64,000 nucleotides of DNA from Tardiphaga robiniae (GTDB taxonomy: Bacteria > Pseudomonadota > Alphaproteobacteria > Rhizobiales > Xanthobacteraceae), in contig NZ_LVYV01000001.1 of NCBI RefSeq assembly GCF_001618955.1, positions 999,501 through 1,063,500 on the forward strand, in the 5' to 3' direction. Position 1 is the first letter of the stretch. Each line of letters starts with the position of its first letter. This document shows positions 1 through 7,850 of the stretch, piece by piece. The translations under genes were made by a program, and so were the position numbers. Below the pieces are notes generated by a model that was not told the origin of the DNA, ran no database searches, and saw nothing but the letters and a program-made list of their open reading frames with translations.

Positions 1-820
1 CTTGTTGGCTCAGCCACCCGTTCGGTCCGCCCGCTCGATCAAATTCTTCTTTTGTTGCGAAACGATCTTGGTAAGGGAGGATAAAGCCGCGAAATAGTAT
101 CCTACCTCCGGGGCTGGGGATCGGTTGTATTGGCGTCGGGATGGAGTATGCCTCCAGAAAGGGATCCCAAGCCTTGACGGGTGATCCGTTGAGTAAAATG
201 CTCAGCCTCGGAGCATCACCATCTAAGAACCTGTGAAAGACCATTCCTAGGTGATGATCTAAACGCTCCAAATCGCGCTTAAAGCTAGCGTGGCTAGGGA
301 AGTCGTCTTTTCGACCGAAGTCTATTTTACGCCAAACGACTAGCGTGCCGGCAGAACTTCCATTGAGAATGGCGCGCAAATCTAATGGGAGACCCTCGTC
401 GCCTTCAATAAGTTGCCAATTCGAGCCCATGTCGGCGAGGTAGTCGATGTCCCAAGTGAACGCTGTTTGATCGCTATGGGTCTTTGAAACAACAGTCAGT
501 TGTCGGCATTGTGAAAACGATGCTGTTTTTAGGCCTAACCCAAAACGTCCAAGGTCATTTACGGTCCGTTCCGTATCAGGACCGCCTCCCCCGAACCTCA
601 TCGCCTCGACCAACTTAGCTTCGGTCATGCCGACGCCGTCGTCGAATATCGCAGCAACAGGATTTCCTTCGTTCCACGCCAAATTCAAGGAGACCTGGCT
701 GGCGCATGCGGTAATGCTGTTGTCGATAAGGTCTGCTACCGCGGTTTCTAGAGAATAACCGACGCCGCGCAGTGATTTGATCAATGCGGCCGCTGCAGGT
801 GGTAGTGCTCTTGTTTTCAC
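1..820 (-). CDS. GHKL (HSP90/MutL/MORC-like) ATPase, C-terminus beyond window
   Basis: Partial gene reading leftward from a GTG at 820 and open to base 1 (about 273 codons). The translation begins VKTRALPPAAAALIKSLRG and shows a GHKL Bergerat ATP-binding fold: the N-box DLIDNSITA (about residues 30-38), the G1 box DDGVGM (about 60-65) and the G2 box GRFGLGLKTAS (about 91-101). These bind Mg-ATP in MutL, HSP90 and MORC proteins. It starts 72 bp after the stop of the cytosine methyltransferase on the same strand, so the two are probably one operon. GHKL ATPases next to Dcm-type methylases and Vsr nucleases are a known arrangement in modification/defence loci. The frame upstream is open only to a nearby TGA and has no ATG, so GTG is the best start; its ribosome site is weak. 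The role is inferred from context. Confidence 0.8.
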   Translation of the reverse strand, partial: MKTRALPPAAAALIKSLRGVGYSLETAVADLIDNSITACASQVSLNLAWNEGNPVAAIFDDGVGMTEAKLVEAMRFGGGGPDTERTVNDLGRFGLGLKTASFSQCRQLTVVSKTHSDQTAFTWDIDYLADMGSNWQLIEGDEGLPLDLRAILNGSSAGTLVVWRKIDFGRKDDFPSHASFKRDLERLDHHLGMVFHRFLDGDAPRLSILLNGSPVKAWDPFLEAYSIPTPIQPIPSPGGRILFRGFILPYQDRFATKEEFDRAGGPNGWLSQQ

Positions 821-892
821 TTGATTCTTGCCCCGGAGCGAACTTGGCGCTTCGCGAGGTAAAGATCAACCGGGGGTGGTGCCGCAATAGTT

Positions 893-2428
893 TTAGTCTA
901 GGATTGAATGCAGCGCCTCAGCAAGTTTCAAAGCAAGAAATGGCGGGACCGCATTTCCGACTTGGACGTACTGCTCCGTACGCCCGCCCTTGAAGAGGTA
1001 GTTATCTGGAAATGTCTGGAGCCTAGCAGCTTCTCTAACAGTTAGGCTTCGACATTGAGCGGGGTCAGGATGGATAAAATAATGTCCATCCTTTGCTATG
1101 TGGCTCGTCACAGTCGTAGCCGGTTGGTTCAATAGCTGCACGCGGAATCGATCGGCAAACTTACCGGAGTTCCAATTAAAATGGTTAGGGGCTAGGGACT
1201 TCGGAAAATCCAATGCCTTCGGGGAGCGTCCGACAACTTTCGCATATATTGCTGCAAAGAGGTATCGGCAGAGGTCACTAGCCATATGACCGCGCGTGTC
1301 GCTGTTTGGTAGTCTTGTTAATTTCGCATCATACAGCCATTGGCCGAGGATCTTGGGACAATCTGGTTCTAGGACATCCATATTGGCGGAGACCCTGCGA
1401 AGTTTCGAAGGTCGTCTTTCCCAGTCCGATCTGCATCGATCCAAGACCCTCTGGAAACTCGCTGCCGTGCCGGGATCAAGACCTAAATCTGCCGTCTGAA
1501 TTTTATGGGATGCATCAATAAGAGTGGAAATCCACGCCTCTGAGCTATCGTCTCGACTCAGTCCGCTTCGAAGCTTTGGCATGCCTCCAAGCACTTCTCC
1601 CACCGTTACTGGCTGCGATTTTTCTTGAAGTAACCCACGGTCTCGTAGTCGAGCTGGAACAGCCTTAGCTATATCACGTCGAACGCCGATAATGATCACT
1701 CGATGCCGTGCCTGAGGGATCCCACATTCTTCAGTACGTAAAACGAAATCAGATGAGCGCGTCGGCCTGTGCCCGCCTCCTGAAAAAATAGGGAAGAGCT
1801 CATACTCATTCTTAAAATTTGGACTCGTCAAATCGCTTAAGACTAATTCGAAGATTGAATCTCCGTCTACTTTTGCCGAGAGCAGACCTTTGACGTTCTC
1901 CATAACAAACGCGATCGGCCTAAGAGTCCGTAGTATTTCGATATATTCCTTGTAAAGGAAGTGGCGCTTGTCCTCGCGGGCTTTATAGCCCTTTATACCT
2001 TTGTTGCGCGCTCTTCCGACAAGCGAGTAAGCTTGGCATGGTGGCCCACCAATCAGGATGAAGTTATCTCGGTTACCCCGTTTTAAATCGGCGAGTCGGT
2101 TCCGGATGATTTTTTTGGCATGATCGGTACCGAGCTCAAGTTGCAGGGTTTCCATCTCAGCAGCCGCCCATTGCTCTGGATACAACGAAATCCAGTCGGG
2201 CTCGTCTCCCCCATTGTTCAGGTATCGATAATATTCAACCGGAAACCTGCCGGCGAACTTTCTCAAAAAATTTCTGAGCATTAATGTCTGGTGGGCGGAC
2301 TTTTCTTTTTCAACCGACATCGCAATATGAAATGGCTGTCGCGTTTTTTTGTCACGAAACGCTGTAAAGCCTTCGGCGAGTCCACCCGGACCCGCAAATA
2401 GATCGATGACCTGAAATCTGGGGGGCAT
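893..2428 (-). CDS. DNA (cytosine-5-)-methyltransferase
   Basis: A 511-residue C5-cytosine methyltransferase that transfers methyl from SAM to cytosine in a specific DNA sequence. Motif I FAGPGG is at 11-16. Motif IV GGPPCQAYS has the catalytic Cys131 of PCQ. Motif VI MENVKG is at about 176-181, motif VIII ARHRVIIIG near 240, motif IX RSLTVREAARLQTFPD near the end, and motif X QVGNAVPPF at about 490. All are intact, so the enzyme should be active. A roughly 90-residue insertion sits between motifs I and IV, making it longer than simple Dcm enzymes. It is divergent from the Vsr gene (60 bp apart) and precedes the GHKL ATPase on the same strand. No cognate restriction nuclease is visible here; one may lie left of the window. 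Codon use is AT-richer than the core genome, suggesting transfer. Confidence 0.93.
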   Translation of the reverse strand: MPPRFQVIDLFAGPGGLAEGFTAFRDKKTRQPFHIAMSVEKEKSAHQTLMLRNFLRKFAGRFPVEYYRYLNNGGDEPDWISLYPEQWAAAEMETLQLELGTDHAKKIIRNRLADLKRGNRDNFILIGGPPCQAYSLVGRARNKGIKGYKAREDKRHFLYKEYIEILRTLRPIAFVMENVKGLLSAKVDGDSIFELVLSDLTSPNFKNEYELFPIFSGGGHRPTRSSDFVLRTEECGIPQARHRVIIIGVRRDIAKAVPARLRDRGLLQEKSQPVTVGEVLGGMPKLRSGLSRDDSSEAWISTLIDASHKIQTADLGLDPGTAASFQRVLDRCRSDWERRPSKLRRVSANMDVLEPDCPKILGQWLYDAKLTRLPNSDTRGHMASDLCRYLFAAIYAKVVGRSPKALDFPKSLAPNHFNWNSGKFADRFRVQLLNQPATTVTSHIAKDGHYFIHPDPAQCRSLTVREAARLQTFPDNYLFKGGRTEQYVQVGNAVPPFLALKLAEALHSILD

Positions 2429-2488
2429 GCTTTCGCCAAATCTGATTTACCCTCCAATACCAGGTTGCCACAAAGATGCTAGAGCAAA

Positions 2489-2941
2489 GTGATGGCAGAC
2501 ATCGTTGACGTTAGCACCAGATCGCGGATGATGTCTGCGATAAAAGGGCGCGACACTAAACCTGAGTTAGTCCTAAGACGTGCTCTACATGCCTTAGGTT
2601 TTCGTTTCCGGCTTCATCGACGCATTGCCGCGAGTCGTCCGGACCTGATATTTCCAAAGTATCGTGCCGCAGTCTTTGTCCATGGATGCTTCTGGCATCG
2701 CCATACTGGTTGCAAGTACTGCACAACCCCGTCTTCAAACTTACCGTTTTGGAGTGATAAGTTTTCACAGAACGTCCAGCGCGATGCTCGCAATGTATCG
2801 GACTTGCGGATGGCGGGGTGGCGGGTCGGGGTCATTTGGGAATGTCAGCTAACGGCTCAGACTGGGGACAAGACACTAGACGCTGCAGCTCGGTGGCTTA
2901 AGTCTGATGAGAGTTTTTTCGAATCCTCCGAGCGCGGCTAA
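2489..2941 (+). CDS. vsr: Very short patch repair endonuclease (Vsr)
   Basis: About 150 residues, the normal Vsr length. Vsr nicks 5' of the T in T:G mismatches that arise when 5-methylcytosine deaminates, so it protects methylated sites. Visible hallmarks: MMSAIKGRDTKPE near the N-terminus, the catalytic Asp52 in RPDLIF, VFVHGCFWH with His65 and His70, a zinc site from Cys67, His72, Cys75 and Cys119 (WEC), and the FWxxKFxxNVxRD motif. Translation can start at GTG 2489 or at the adjacent ATG 2492; the second is as likely. It is divergent from the cytosine methyltransferase, which makes the methylated sites it would repair. Confidence 0.92.
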   Translation: MMADIVDVSTRSRMMSAIKGRDTKPELVLRRALHALGFRFRLHRRIAASRPDLIFPKYRAAVFVHGCFWHRHTGCKYCTTPSSNLPFWSDKFSQNVQRDARNVSDLRMAGWRVGVIWECQLTAQTGDKTLDAAARWLKSDESFFESSERG

Positions 2942-3263
2942 AGCATCCGTTTCTCTATGTGAAATCTTGGGCCGGAGGCTCGGTGTGCAATTAATTTCAC
3001 AAAAGCGAAAGCAGCTCTTCTCGACCTTTTGGCATCATTGTCAGTCGAAGTGGGCGTTCTAGTATCGCCCCTTCGAATTAGTACCCAACCCATCAGACCA
3101 CTTGTTTTTAAGGAAGCCACGGCGATTTCGCCTACGCACAGGCGCTATTTTGTCCCCCATTCCTATGAGCCGACAGGTCATCTGCCAGTGGCGCAGCATT
3201 TAAGCAAAAAGGTGATGAATCTCGGCCGAAGTTCGGAAAGTCGGAGCTAACGGAGATGTTCGG
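2942..3263. other. Intergenic stretch with no convincing gene
   Basis: About 320 bases between the vsr stop and the XRE regulator terminator. Short ORFs exist on both strands (for example 3029-3250 plus and 2938-3120 minus) but show no ribosome site, family signature or protein-like composition. No repeat or tRNA was found. Confidence 0.5.
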
Positions 3264-3297
3264 CGAAAAAAAATGGTGGAATTTTGGAGGAAAATTC
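3264..3297 (-). terminator. Probable intrinsic terminator after the XRE regulator
   Basis: Read on the minus strand directly after the XRE stop codon (3301): a 7-bp AT-rich stem GAATTTT/AAAATTC with a 5-nt loop (3279-3297), followed five bases later by a run of eight T. The stem is weak, but its position and T tract fit a terminator. Confidence 0.45.
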
Positions 3298-3300
3298 TGC

Positions 3301-3711
3301 TTACCGGCTTTTTCTCTGCTTGCGGTCCTCAACCGACTTCGATGACGAGCGGTCGCCCTTCTTTAGGGGAGGGAGCATTTTTGTCCTGACCAATATTAGA
3401 TCCAACAAGTCATTTACCCAAACAAGATCGTTTTCGGATAGGCGTGAAAGCTTGCCCGCAATCTCGCCAAAAGCGCCGGTAGCCATTTTGCCAGCGGGGA
3501 TAGAGCTCGTAAAAAATTCTGCCGGGTCAACTCCCACAGCATCCGCGAGCCGTTCAATCGACGGGAATCTAGCACCTGTCGCGCCAACTTCGATCTTGGC
3601 AATCATATCCAAGCTAAGCCCTGCCCGCTCGGCCAATGCTTCCTGCGTAAGGCCGCTGCGCTTTCTGTGCGCGGCTAGCAATTGCCCAAATCGTTTTCGC
3701 AAATCAGCCAT
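3301..3711 (-). CDS. XRE-family helix-turn-helix transcriptional regulator
   Basis: 136 residues. The N-terminal 60 residues form a classic XRE/Cro-C1 HTH (RFGQLLAAHRKRSGLTQEAL then AERAGLSLDMIAKIEVG), which binds operator DNA as a dimer. The C-terminal half is Ser/Lys rich and has no recognisable domain. A strong ribosome site (GGGAGGGG) stands just before the ATG at 3711. In an island with a DNA methylase, such proteins often act as controllers that delay or balance expression of modification genes; here that is inference. It is divergent from the zinc-ribbon membrane protein at 3858, so the 146-bp gap probably holds its own operator. Confidence 0.85.
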   Translation of the reverse strand: MADLRKRFGQLLAAHRKRSGLTQEALAERAGLSLDMIAKIEVGATGARFPSIERLADAVGVDPAEFFTSSIPAGKMATGAFGEIAGKLSRLSENDLVWVNDLLDLILVRTKMLPPLKKGDRSSSKSVEDRKQRKSR

Positions 3712-3857
3712 CGCCCCTCCCGCCTAATGTGTAGGAGGGGAGTCATTTGCTGAGCAGGGATTGCACTTACTAATGCCAATAAATCATGTAATCTACTTGC
3801 AAGAAACGGTAAATAAATTACGGTCTGTCCCGAAACTAGGAAAAGGATACAGGTCGG
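3712..3857. promoter_or_regulatory. Divergent promoter region between XRE regulator and zinc-ribbon protein
   Basis: An AT-rich 146-bp gap serving two divergent genes. It contains GTAA-ATAAA-TTAC (GTAAATAAATTAC, about 3809-3821), a small inverted repeat that could be a half-site pair for the XRE regulator. No clean -35/-10 pair can be assigned by eye. Confidence 0.3.
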
Positions 3858-4568
3858 GTGGCACCGGGTGAGATTGTATGCGCTGACTGCAATCGGCAGA
3901 TCACTGCGCCTTGTCATTGTTGCCCTAGTTGCGGACTGCTCTTCGCAGAAGGCCAGCTTGGGGCAGACAGGCCCCACCGATTGCCAATGTGGGTTGGCAC
4001 GATTTTATCGGCTGCGACTTTTCTCACACTGATTTGGGTCGTCTTCGCGCCGCAGCGCGCGGGTGACAATCTTAGCTCGCCGGAGCAGACCGCAAACGCT
4101 TCAGAAACTTCGATTGCCTCTGCGATTGACCCATCTGCGATACGAGCAATTGGATTCAGGCATCCTGGGACGGGCGACCCAATTTATTTTTTGTCGATCC
4201 AGGAAACGACGCTTTTCTTTCCGGGCCTTCGGGTCCGCGTCCTATGTCCGCGATACGGAACGGGAGAGACAATTGTTGAGACGAATGGGACAATCACGGC
4301 AGTGAACGCCGCAGCTCGTACATGGGTGAAATTCGGATTTTGGGCCGTGAAAGGCAGGCAACTTTTACGCATCAATGATTCTGGTCTTCCGAACGACGTA
4401 CCTGCAGGTCTGAGAAACCTCGTTCCGCATTTGAACGAAATCCTTCAGGCGGGATCCGAAATGTGTCCGATGCCAAGCCCCGTGGTCGAAACAGCTCTTA
4501 AGTTCTTGTCGATCGCAGCCCGCGACTATGCTCGGAACGCGAAAGAGCTTGGCGTCAAACTCCCGTGA
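3858..4568 (+). CDS. Zinc-ribbon, single-span membrane protein of unknown function
   Basis: 236 residues, starting at GTG. I do not recognise the family. The N-terminus has Cys pairs CADC (8-11) and CHCCPSCG (about 19-26), like a zinc ribbon, followed by one hydrophobic segment (WVGTILSAATFLTLIWVVFA, about 44-63). About 170 residues follow, with a compact, mixed composition and no signal peptide. The likely topology is a cytoplasmic zinc ribbon, a membrane anchor and a periplasmic domain. It is the last gene of the island before the tRNA-Thr and is divergent from the XRE regulator. Function unknown; a stress or phage sensor would be speculation. Confidence 0.6.
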   Translation: MAPGEIVCADCNRQITAPCHCCPSCGLLFAEGQLGADRPHRLPMWVGTILSAATFLTLIWVVFAPQRAGDNLSSPEQTANASETSIASAIDPSAIRAIGFRHPGTGDPIYFLSIQETTLFFPGLRVRVLCPRYGTGETIVETNGTITAVNAAARTWVKFGFWAVKGRQLLRINDSGLPNDVPAGLRNLVPHLNEILQAGSEMCPMPSPVVETALKFLSIAARDYARNAKELGVKLP

Positions 4569-4677
4569 CTGCTCGCCGAAAAATTCAGCTCGTGCTTCCC
4601 TAGTGCTTCCCAGAGACAGTTAGTGCGAAGGCTGAGTATCAACCACAAGCATTTACCTAACAAAATCAAATGATTAT

Positions 4678-4753
4678 TGGTGCCGCAAACAGGACTCGAA
4701 CCTGTGACCCCGTCATTACGAATGACGTGCTCTACCAACTGAGCTATTGCGGC
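4678..4753 (-). tRNA. tRNA-Thr (anticodon CGT)
   Basis: On the minus strand the sequence folds as a cloverleaf: acceptor GCCGCAA/TTGCGGC, D-arm GCTC..GAGC, anticodon stem CGTCA/TGACG with loop TTCGTAA (anticodon CGT, reads ACG), T-arm ACAGG-TTCGAGT-CCTGT, discriminator A and an encoded CCA (4678-4680). Its 3' end faces the accessory island, the usual geometry for an integrase attachment site. Confidence 0.95.
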
Positions 4754-4907
4754 GAACCAAGCAGCGATTCGGCTTTTCGGCCGAAAACGCTGGGGCATCT
4801 GATATCGCCCGGGGCGTTGCTTTGCAAGAAGCGGCGGCGAATCTGGCGACCGAAAAGCGCGACCAACCACCCACCGAAACCAGCCATTTGGGCCTGAATC
4901 AGGGCTG

Positions 4908-6623
4908 TTATCCGCCCCAGCGCCGTAGAAACCCGCGCCAACCGCCCTGATGTTGGCCTGCATTCAGCTCGGCGAATTCATCGCGATAATCGTCAGCCTC
5001 GTCCACGCCGGGATCGTCCGGAGGCCTGACGATGGGAATGACGGTCGGAATGGCCACGGCGGGCTTGGCGGCGCTGGCGATATCGCTGCGGTCGCGGAAC
5101 AGCGGTGGCGGCGCGGGGGCCGGTTTCGGGAGCGGCGCCGGCGCCTCGGCGGGCTCGGACGTGGCATCGGCCACCGGTTCGGACTGTGCTGGTACTTCAG
5201 GTTCCGCCGCGAGATCCTGAGCCGGCGCGGAGGGTGTGACCTCGGTCGGCACGGGCACCACGGGTTTGGGCACCACCGGCGGCGGAGCCAGCACGGTCTC
5301 GCGCAAAATCTCGGTCTCGATCGTCGAGGCCCTGTCCGACGGCAGCGCGGCCAGCGGCGTCTGCCACTGGAACGCATCGATCCGTCCGGTGACCGGCGAT
5401 ACCGGCCGCCAGCGATCGGACACATAGCCGTCGGCGGTCCAGACCGGATCATGCAACGCGCGCACGGCACGCAATGTCCAGGCGCGGGCGCGGCCGCTGT
5501 CGCCATGTTCGGTACGTTCGATTTCCGCCATCAGCATAGCAACGCGCTGCGTGGAGTCGGTCGTGAACGGCGCCAGTGCTTCGCGGGCGCGCGTGAATTC
5601 GGCGGCATCGATGGCCGCACGGGCGATCGCCAGCGCGCCTTCGATATGGCCTGGCGCTTTCGACGCCAGCGTCTCGACACGCACCAGTCGCTGCCGTGCG
5701 GAATCACCGAGCTTCACATGGGCATAGGCATCGGCGAGATCCGGATGCGGCTGCGCCAGCCACGCTGTCTCGATGATCTTCATTGCCCGACGGGTCTGAT
5801 GCGCCTCGCTCTGGAATCGGCTGGCGAGAACGGCGGCTGGCACCAAAGTTGGCGCAAGCTTGATCGCTTCGGTCACGCTGTCGCGGGACAGATCGCGATC
5901 TTGTGTCTCAAGCTCCAGCGCACGCGCGGTGAGCAGTACGCCGCGCTGCCGACGAAACGCTGCGCGATCGATCAGGCCAGAGGCAAAATTGTTGTCGAGG
6001 ATTTTCAGCGCGCCGGTCCAATCGCTCTGCGCGCAGCGGAAGCCAAGAACGGCTTGCGACGCCCATGTCGATGCCGGCGATAATTTCAGCGCTTCTTCGG
6101 CAATCGTCACGGCGGCGACGGGATCGTCGCTGCGCTGCGCCTCGATGAACAGACCGCGCAGACCCAACAATCGCGTATCGCCACGCTCGGCCATCGCCTG
6201 AAACGCACGATGCGCACCGGCGCGATCGCCATCGAGCTGGGCGGACTGGGCATGCAGCAACAGAGCGAGTGGATCGTCAGCCGTTAAACGTTTGGCGATA
6301 TCGGCATGACGCCGCGCGGCGTGGCCATCGCCCTGCCCGATCGCGAGCAGACCATGGGTGATGGCCTGACGCCCGCGCGCCTGACGCTTTTCATGGCGGC
6401 GACGGCGCATTCGCTTCGGCGCGCCCCACAAACCACGCAGGAGCGACCAGGCGAACACCACCGCGACGATTGTCAGGCCGAGCACCAGCACAAACACCGG
6501 CACCGACGGCGAAGCGCGCCAGACGCCCCAGGATATCACGACATCGCCGGGCTGATCGGCGACCCAGGCCGCACCAGCGGCCGCAAGCGCTATCAACACA
6601 AGAAACAGAATGATGCGAAACAT
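4908..6623 (-). CDS. hemY: HemY-like tetratricopeptide membrane protein
   Basis: 571 residues. An N-terminal membrane segment (MFRIILFLVLIALAAAGAAW) and a second near residues 40-60 match the HemY_N domain. A long alpha-helical TPR-like region follows, then a Pro/Ala-rich C-terminal tail. This is the gammaproteobacterial-type HemY name (a TPR protein next to hemD), not protoporphyrinogen oxidase. It is thought to assist late haem synthesis at the inner membrane. The ORF can be extended upstream to 6773, but that would overlap the neighbouring gene by about 140 bp; ATG 6623 lies 7 bp after that gene's stop and matches the hydrophobic start. It is the last gene of the hemD-mitofilin-like-hemY cluster. 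Confidence 0.85.
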   Translation of the reverse strand: MFRIILFLVLIALAAAGAAWVADQPGDVVISWGVWRASPSVPVFVLVLGLTIVAVVFAWSLLRGLWGAPKRMRRRRHEKRQARGRQAITHGLLAIGQGDGHAARRHADIAKRLTADDPLALLLHAQSAQLDGDRAGAHRAFQAMAERGDTRLLGLRGLFIEAQRSDDPVAAVTIAEEALKLSPASTWASQAVLGFRCAQSDWTGALKILDNNFASGLIDRAAFRRQRGVLLTARALELETQDRDLSRDSVTEAIKLAPTLVPAAVLASRFQSEAHQTRRAMKIIETAWLAQPHPDLADAYAHVKLGDSARQRLVRVETLASKAPGHIEGALAIARAAIDAAEFTRAREALAPFTTDSTQRVAMLMAEIERTEHGDSGRARAWTLRAVRALHDPVWTADGYVSDRWRPVSPVTGRIDAFQWQTPLAALPSDRASTIETEILRETVLAPPPVVPKPVVPVPTEVTPSAPAQDLAAEPEVPAQSEPVADATSEPAEAPAPLPKPAPAPPPLFRDRSDIASAAKPAVAIPTVIPIVRPPDDPGVDEADDYRDEFAELNAGQHQGGWRGFLRRWGG

Positions 6624-6630
6624 CGGATTC

Positions 6631-7794
6631 CTATGGCGCCGGTTTGGAGAGCGCCGCCATCGCGTCGGCTGCGAATTGACGTGAAGCGGCCAGCGCTGCA
6701 TCGCGCATATCGACCTTATCGAGCCAGGGCTGAACCACGGCACGATCCGCCGGCGACAACGTAAGCAACTCACGTTTGGCTGTGGCGATGTCGTTGCTAC
6801 GTGCAGCGGCGTCCGCGCGCGAGACCGCGCCGCTGTTGTTGCCTATACCGACAGCGTCGGTGCGCTCGATGCGGACCAGCTTTGCAGCGCCGGCCTGCAG
6901 GCGGTCCATGAAACCTGCACCTGCGGCTGGCGCTTCCGCCGGTGCCGGCGCCAGCTTCGGCAACACTGCGAACAGTTCGCGGCTGAGCGCGACTGCGTTT
7001 GGTACGCCCGTTGTTGCAAACGCATCGAGCGGCTTCAGCTGATTGGCATTGCCGGCAAGCGGTTTGACGGCCGCAAGTGCGGCCGCATAGGGCTCGCCCT
7101 GACGCACCGACGTATCGAGCAGTGATGCGGCAACGACACGGCGCAAGGCTGTGTCATCGACGGGTTTGGTATTCTGTTGGGCGGCCGAAGACTTCAGCTC
7201 GCTGGCGGCACGTTCGATCTGCCCGAGCCGCTCATTGATCGGCCCGAGATCGACCACACCGGCGGTCGGGCGCGGCGTGGATTTCAGTTGATTGAGATCA
7301 GTGACGACACGATCCGATTGCGTTTTCGCAGCAGCAAGATCGCCACGCAATCCCGCGATGGATTTCTCGAGCGTATCGATCCGCGTCGCCAGCCCTGTAT
7401 CCGGCGCAACGGCAGGGCGCGCTTCGATCTGCGCGATGCGAGAAGCCAATGCATCCACATCGGCCTTATCGCTCGATGCGCTCCCGCTCAGACCGAACCA
7501 GGCGATGCCGGCAACAAGCGCGCCGGCGACCGCACCGACGGCGGCGGGAACCAGGACAGACGTGCGCGCAGGCGATGCAGGCGCGGACTTTTCGGCCGCA
7601 GCCTCCCCGGCAGGTTCGAACGGCGGCATATCCGATGGCGCGGTATCGATCGGCTCTGGCGATGTTTCTGGTGCAGCGGATTCCGCCGCAACGGGGCGCT
7701 CGGTGACGTCGGCAGCCGTCAATTCGATGGTTGGCGGCGGGCGTTTGGGCCGACCGGCATCCGGAGACGATCCTGTATCGCTATCGTCGGCCAT
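6631..7794 (-). CDS. COG4223/mitofilin-like membrane protein
   Basis: 387 residues. A Pro/Glu-rich cytoplasmic N-terminus (1-78) is followed by one transmembrane helix (about 79-102, Ala/Val/Gly rich), then a coiled-coil-like stretch (about 110-200) and an Ala-rich helical C-terminal domain. This matches the alphaproteobacterial COG4223 family, regarded as the bacterial relative of mitochondrial Mic60/mitofilin and found beside hemD and hemY. The family role proposed is shaping inner membrane and contacting the outer membrane; in this organism that is inference. Spacing: 57 bp after hemD and 7 bp before hemY, so an operon is likely. Confidence 0.8.
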   Translation of the reverse strand: MADDSDTGSSPDAGRPKRPPPTIELTAADVTERPVAAESAAPETSPEPIDTAPSDMPPFEPAGEAAAEKSAPASPARTSVLVPAAVGAVAGALVAGIAWFGLSGSASSDKADVDALASRIAQIEARPAVAPDTGLATRIDTLEKSIAGLRGDLAAAKTQSDRVVTDLNQLKSTPRPTAGVVDLGPINERLGQIERAASELKSSAAQQNTKPVDDTALRRVVAASLLDTSVRQGEPYAAALAAVKPLAGNANQLKPLDAFATTGVPNAVALSRELFAVLPKLAPAPAEAPAAGAGFMDRLQAGAAKLVRIERTDAVGIGNNSGAVSRADAAARSNDIATAKRELLTLSPADRAVVQPWLDKVDMRDAALAASRQFAADAMAALSKPAP

Positions 7795-7850
7795 CGCGTC
7801 GGTTCCCTCGTGACATGCCCGATCCCTACCGGGATTTGGTCACAGCTGTC

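Noticed and set aside
2938-3250. Short ORFs in the gap between vsr and the XRE gene
   Set aside because: No ribosome sites or family signals; low-complexity and strand-conflicting.
4569-4677. Tandem TAGTGCTTCCC-like pair next to tRNA-Thr as an attachment core
   Set aside because: Only two imperfect copies are seen and neither matches the tRNA 3' sequence, so it is not supported as att.
4950-6083. 377-residue ORF on the plus strand opposite hemY
   Set aside because: Composition is extreme (Arg/Gly/His rich), runs against a clear protein, and no family is seen.
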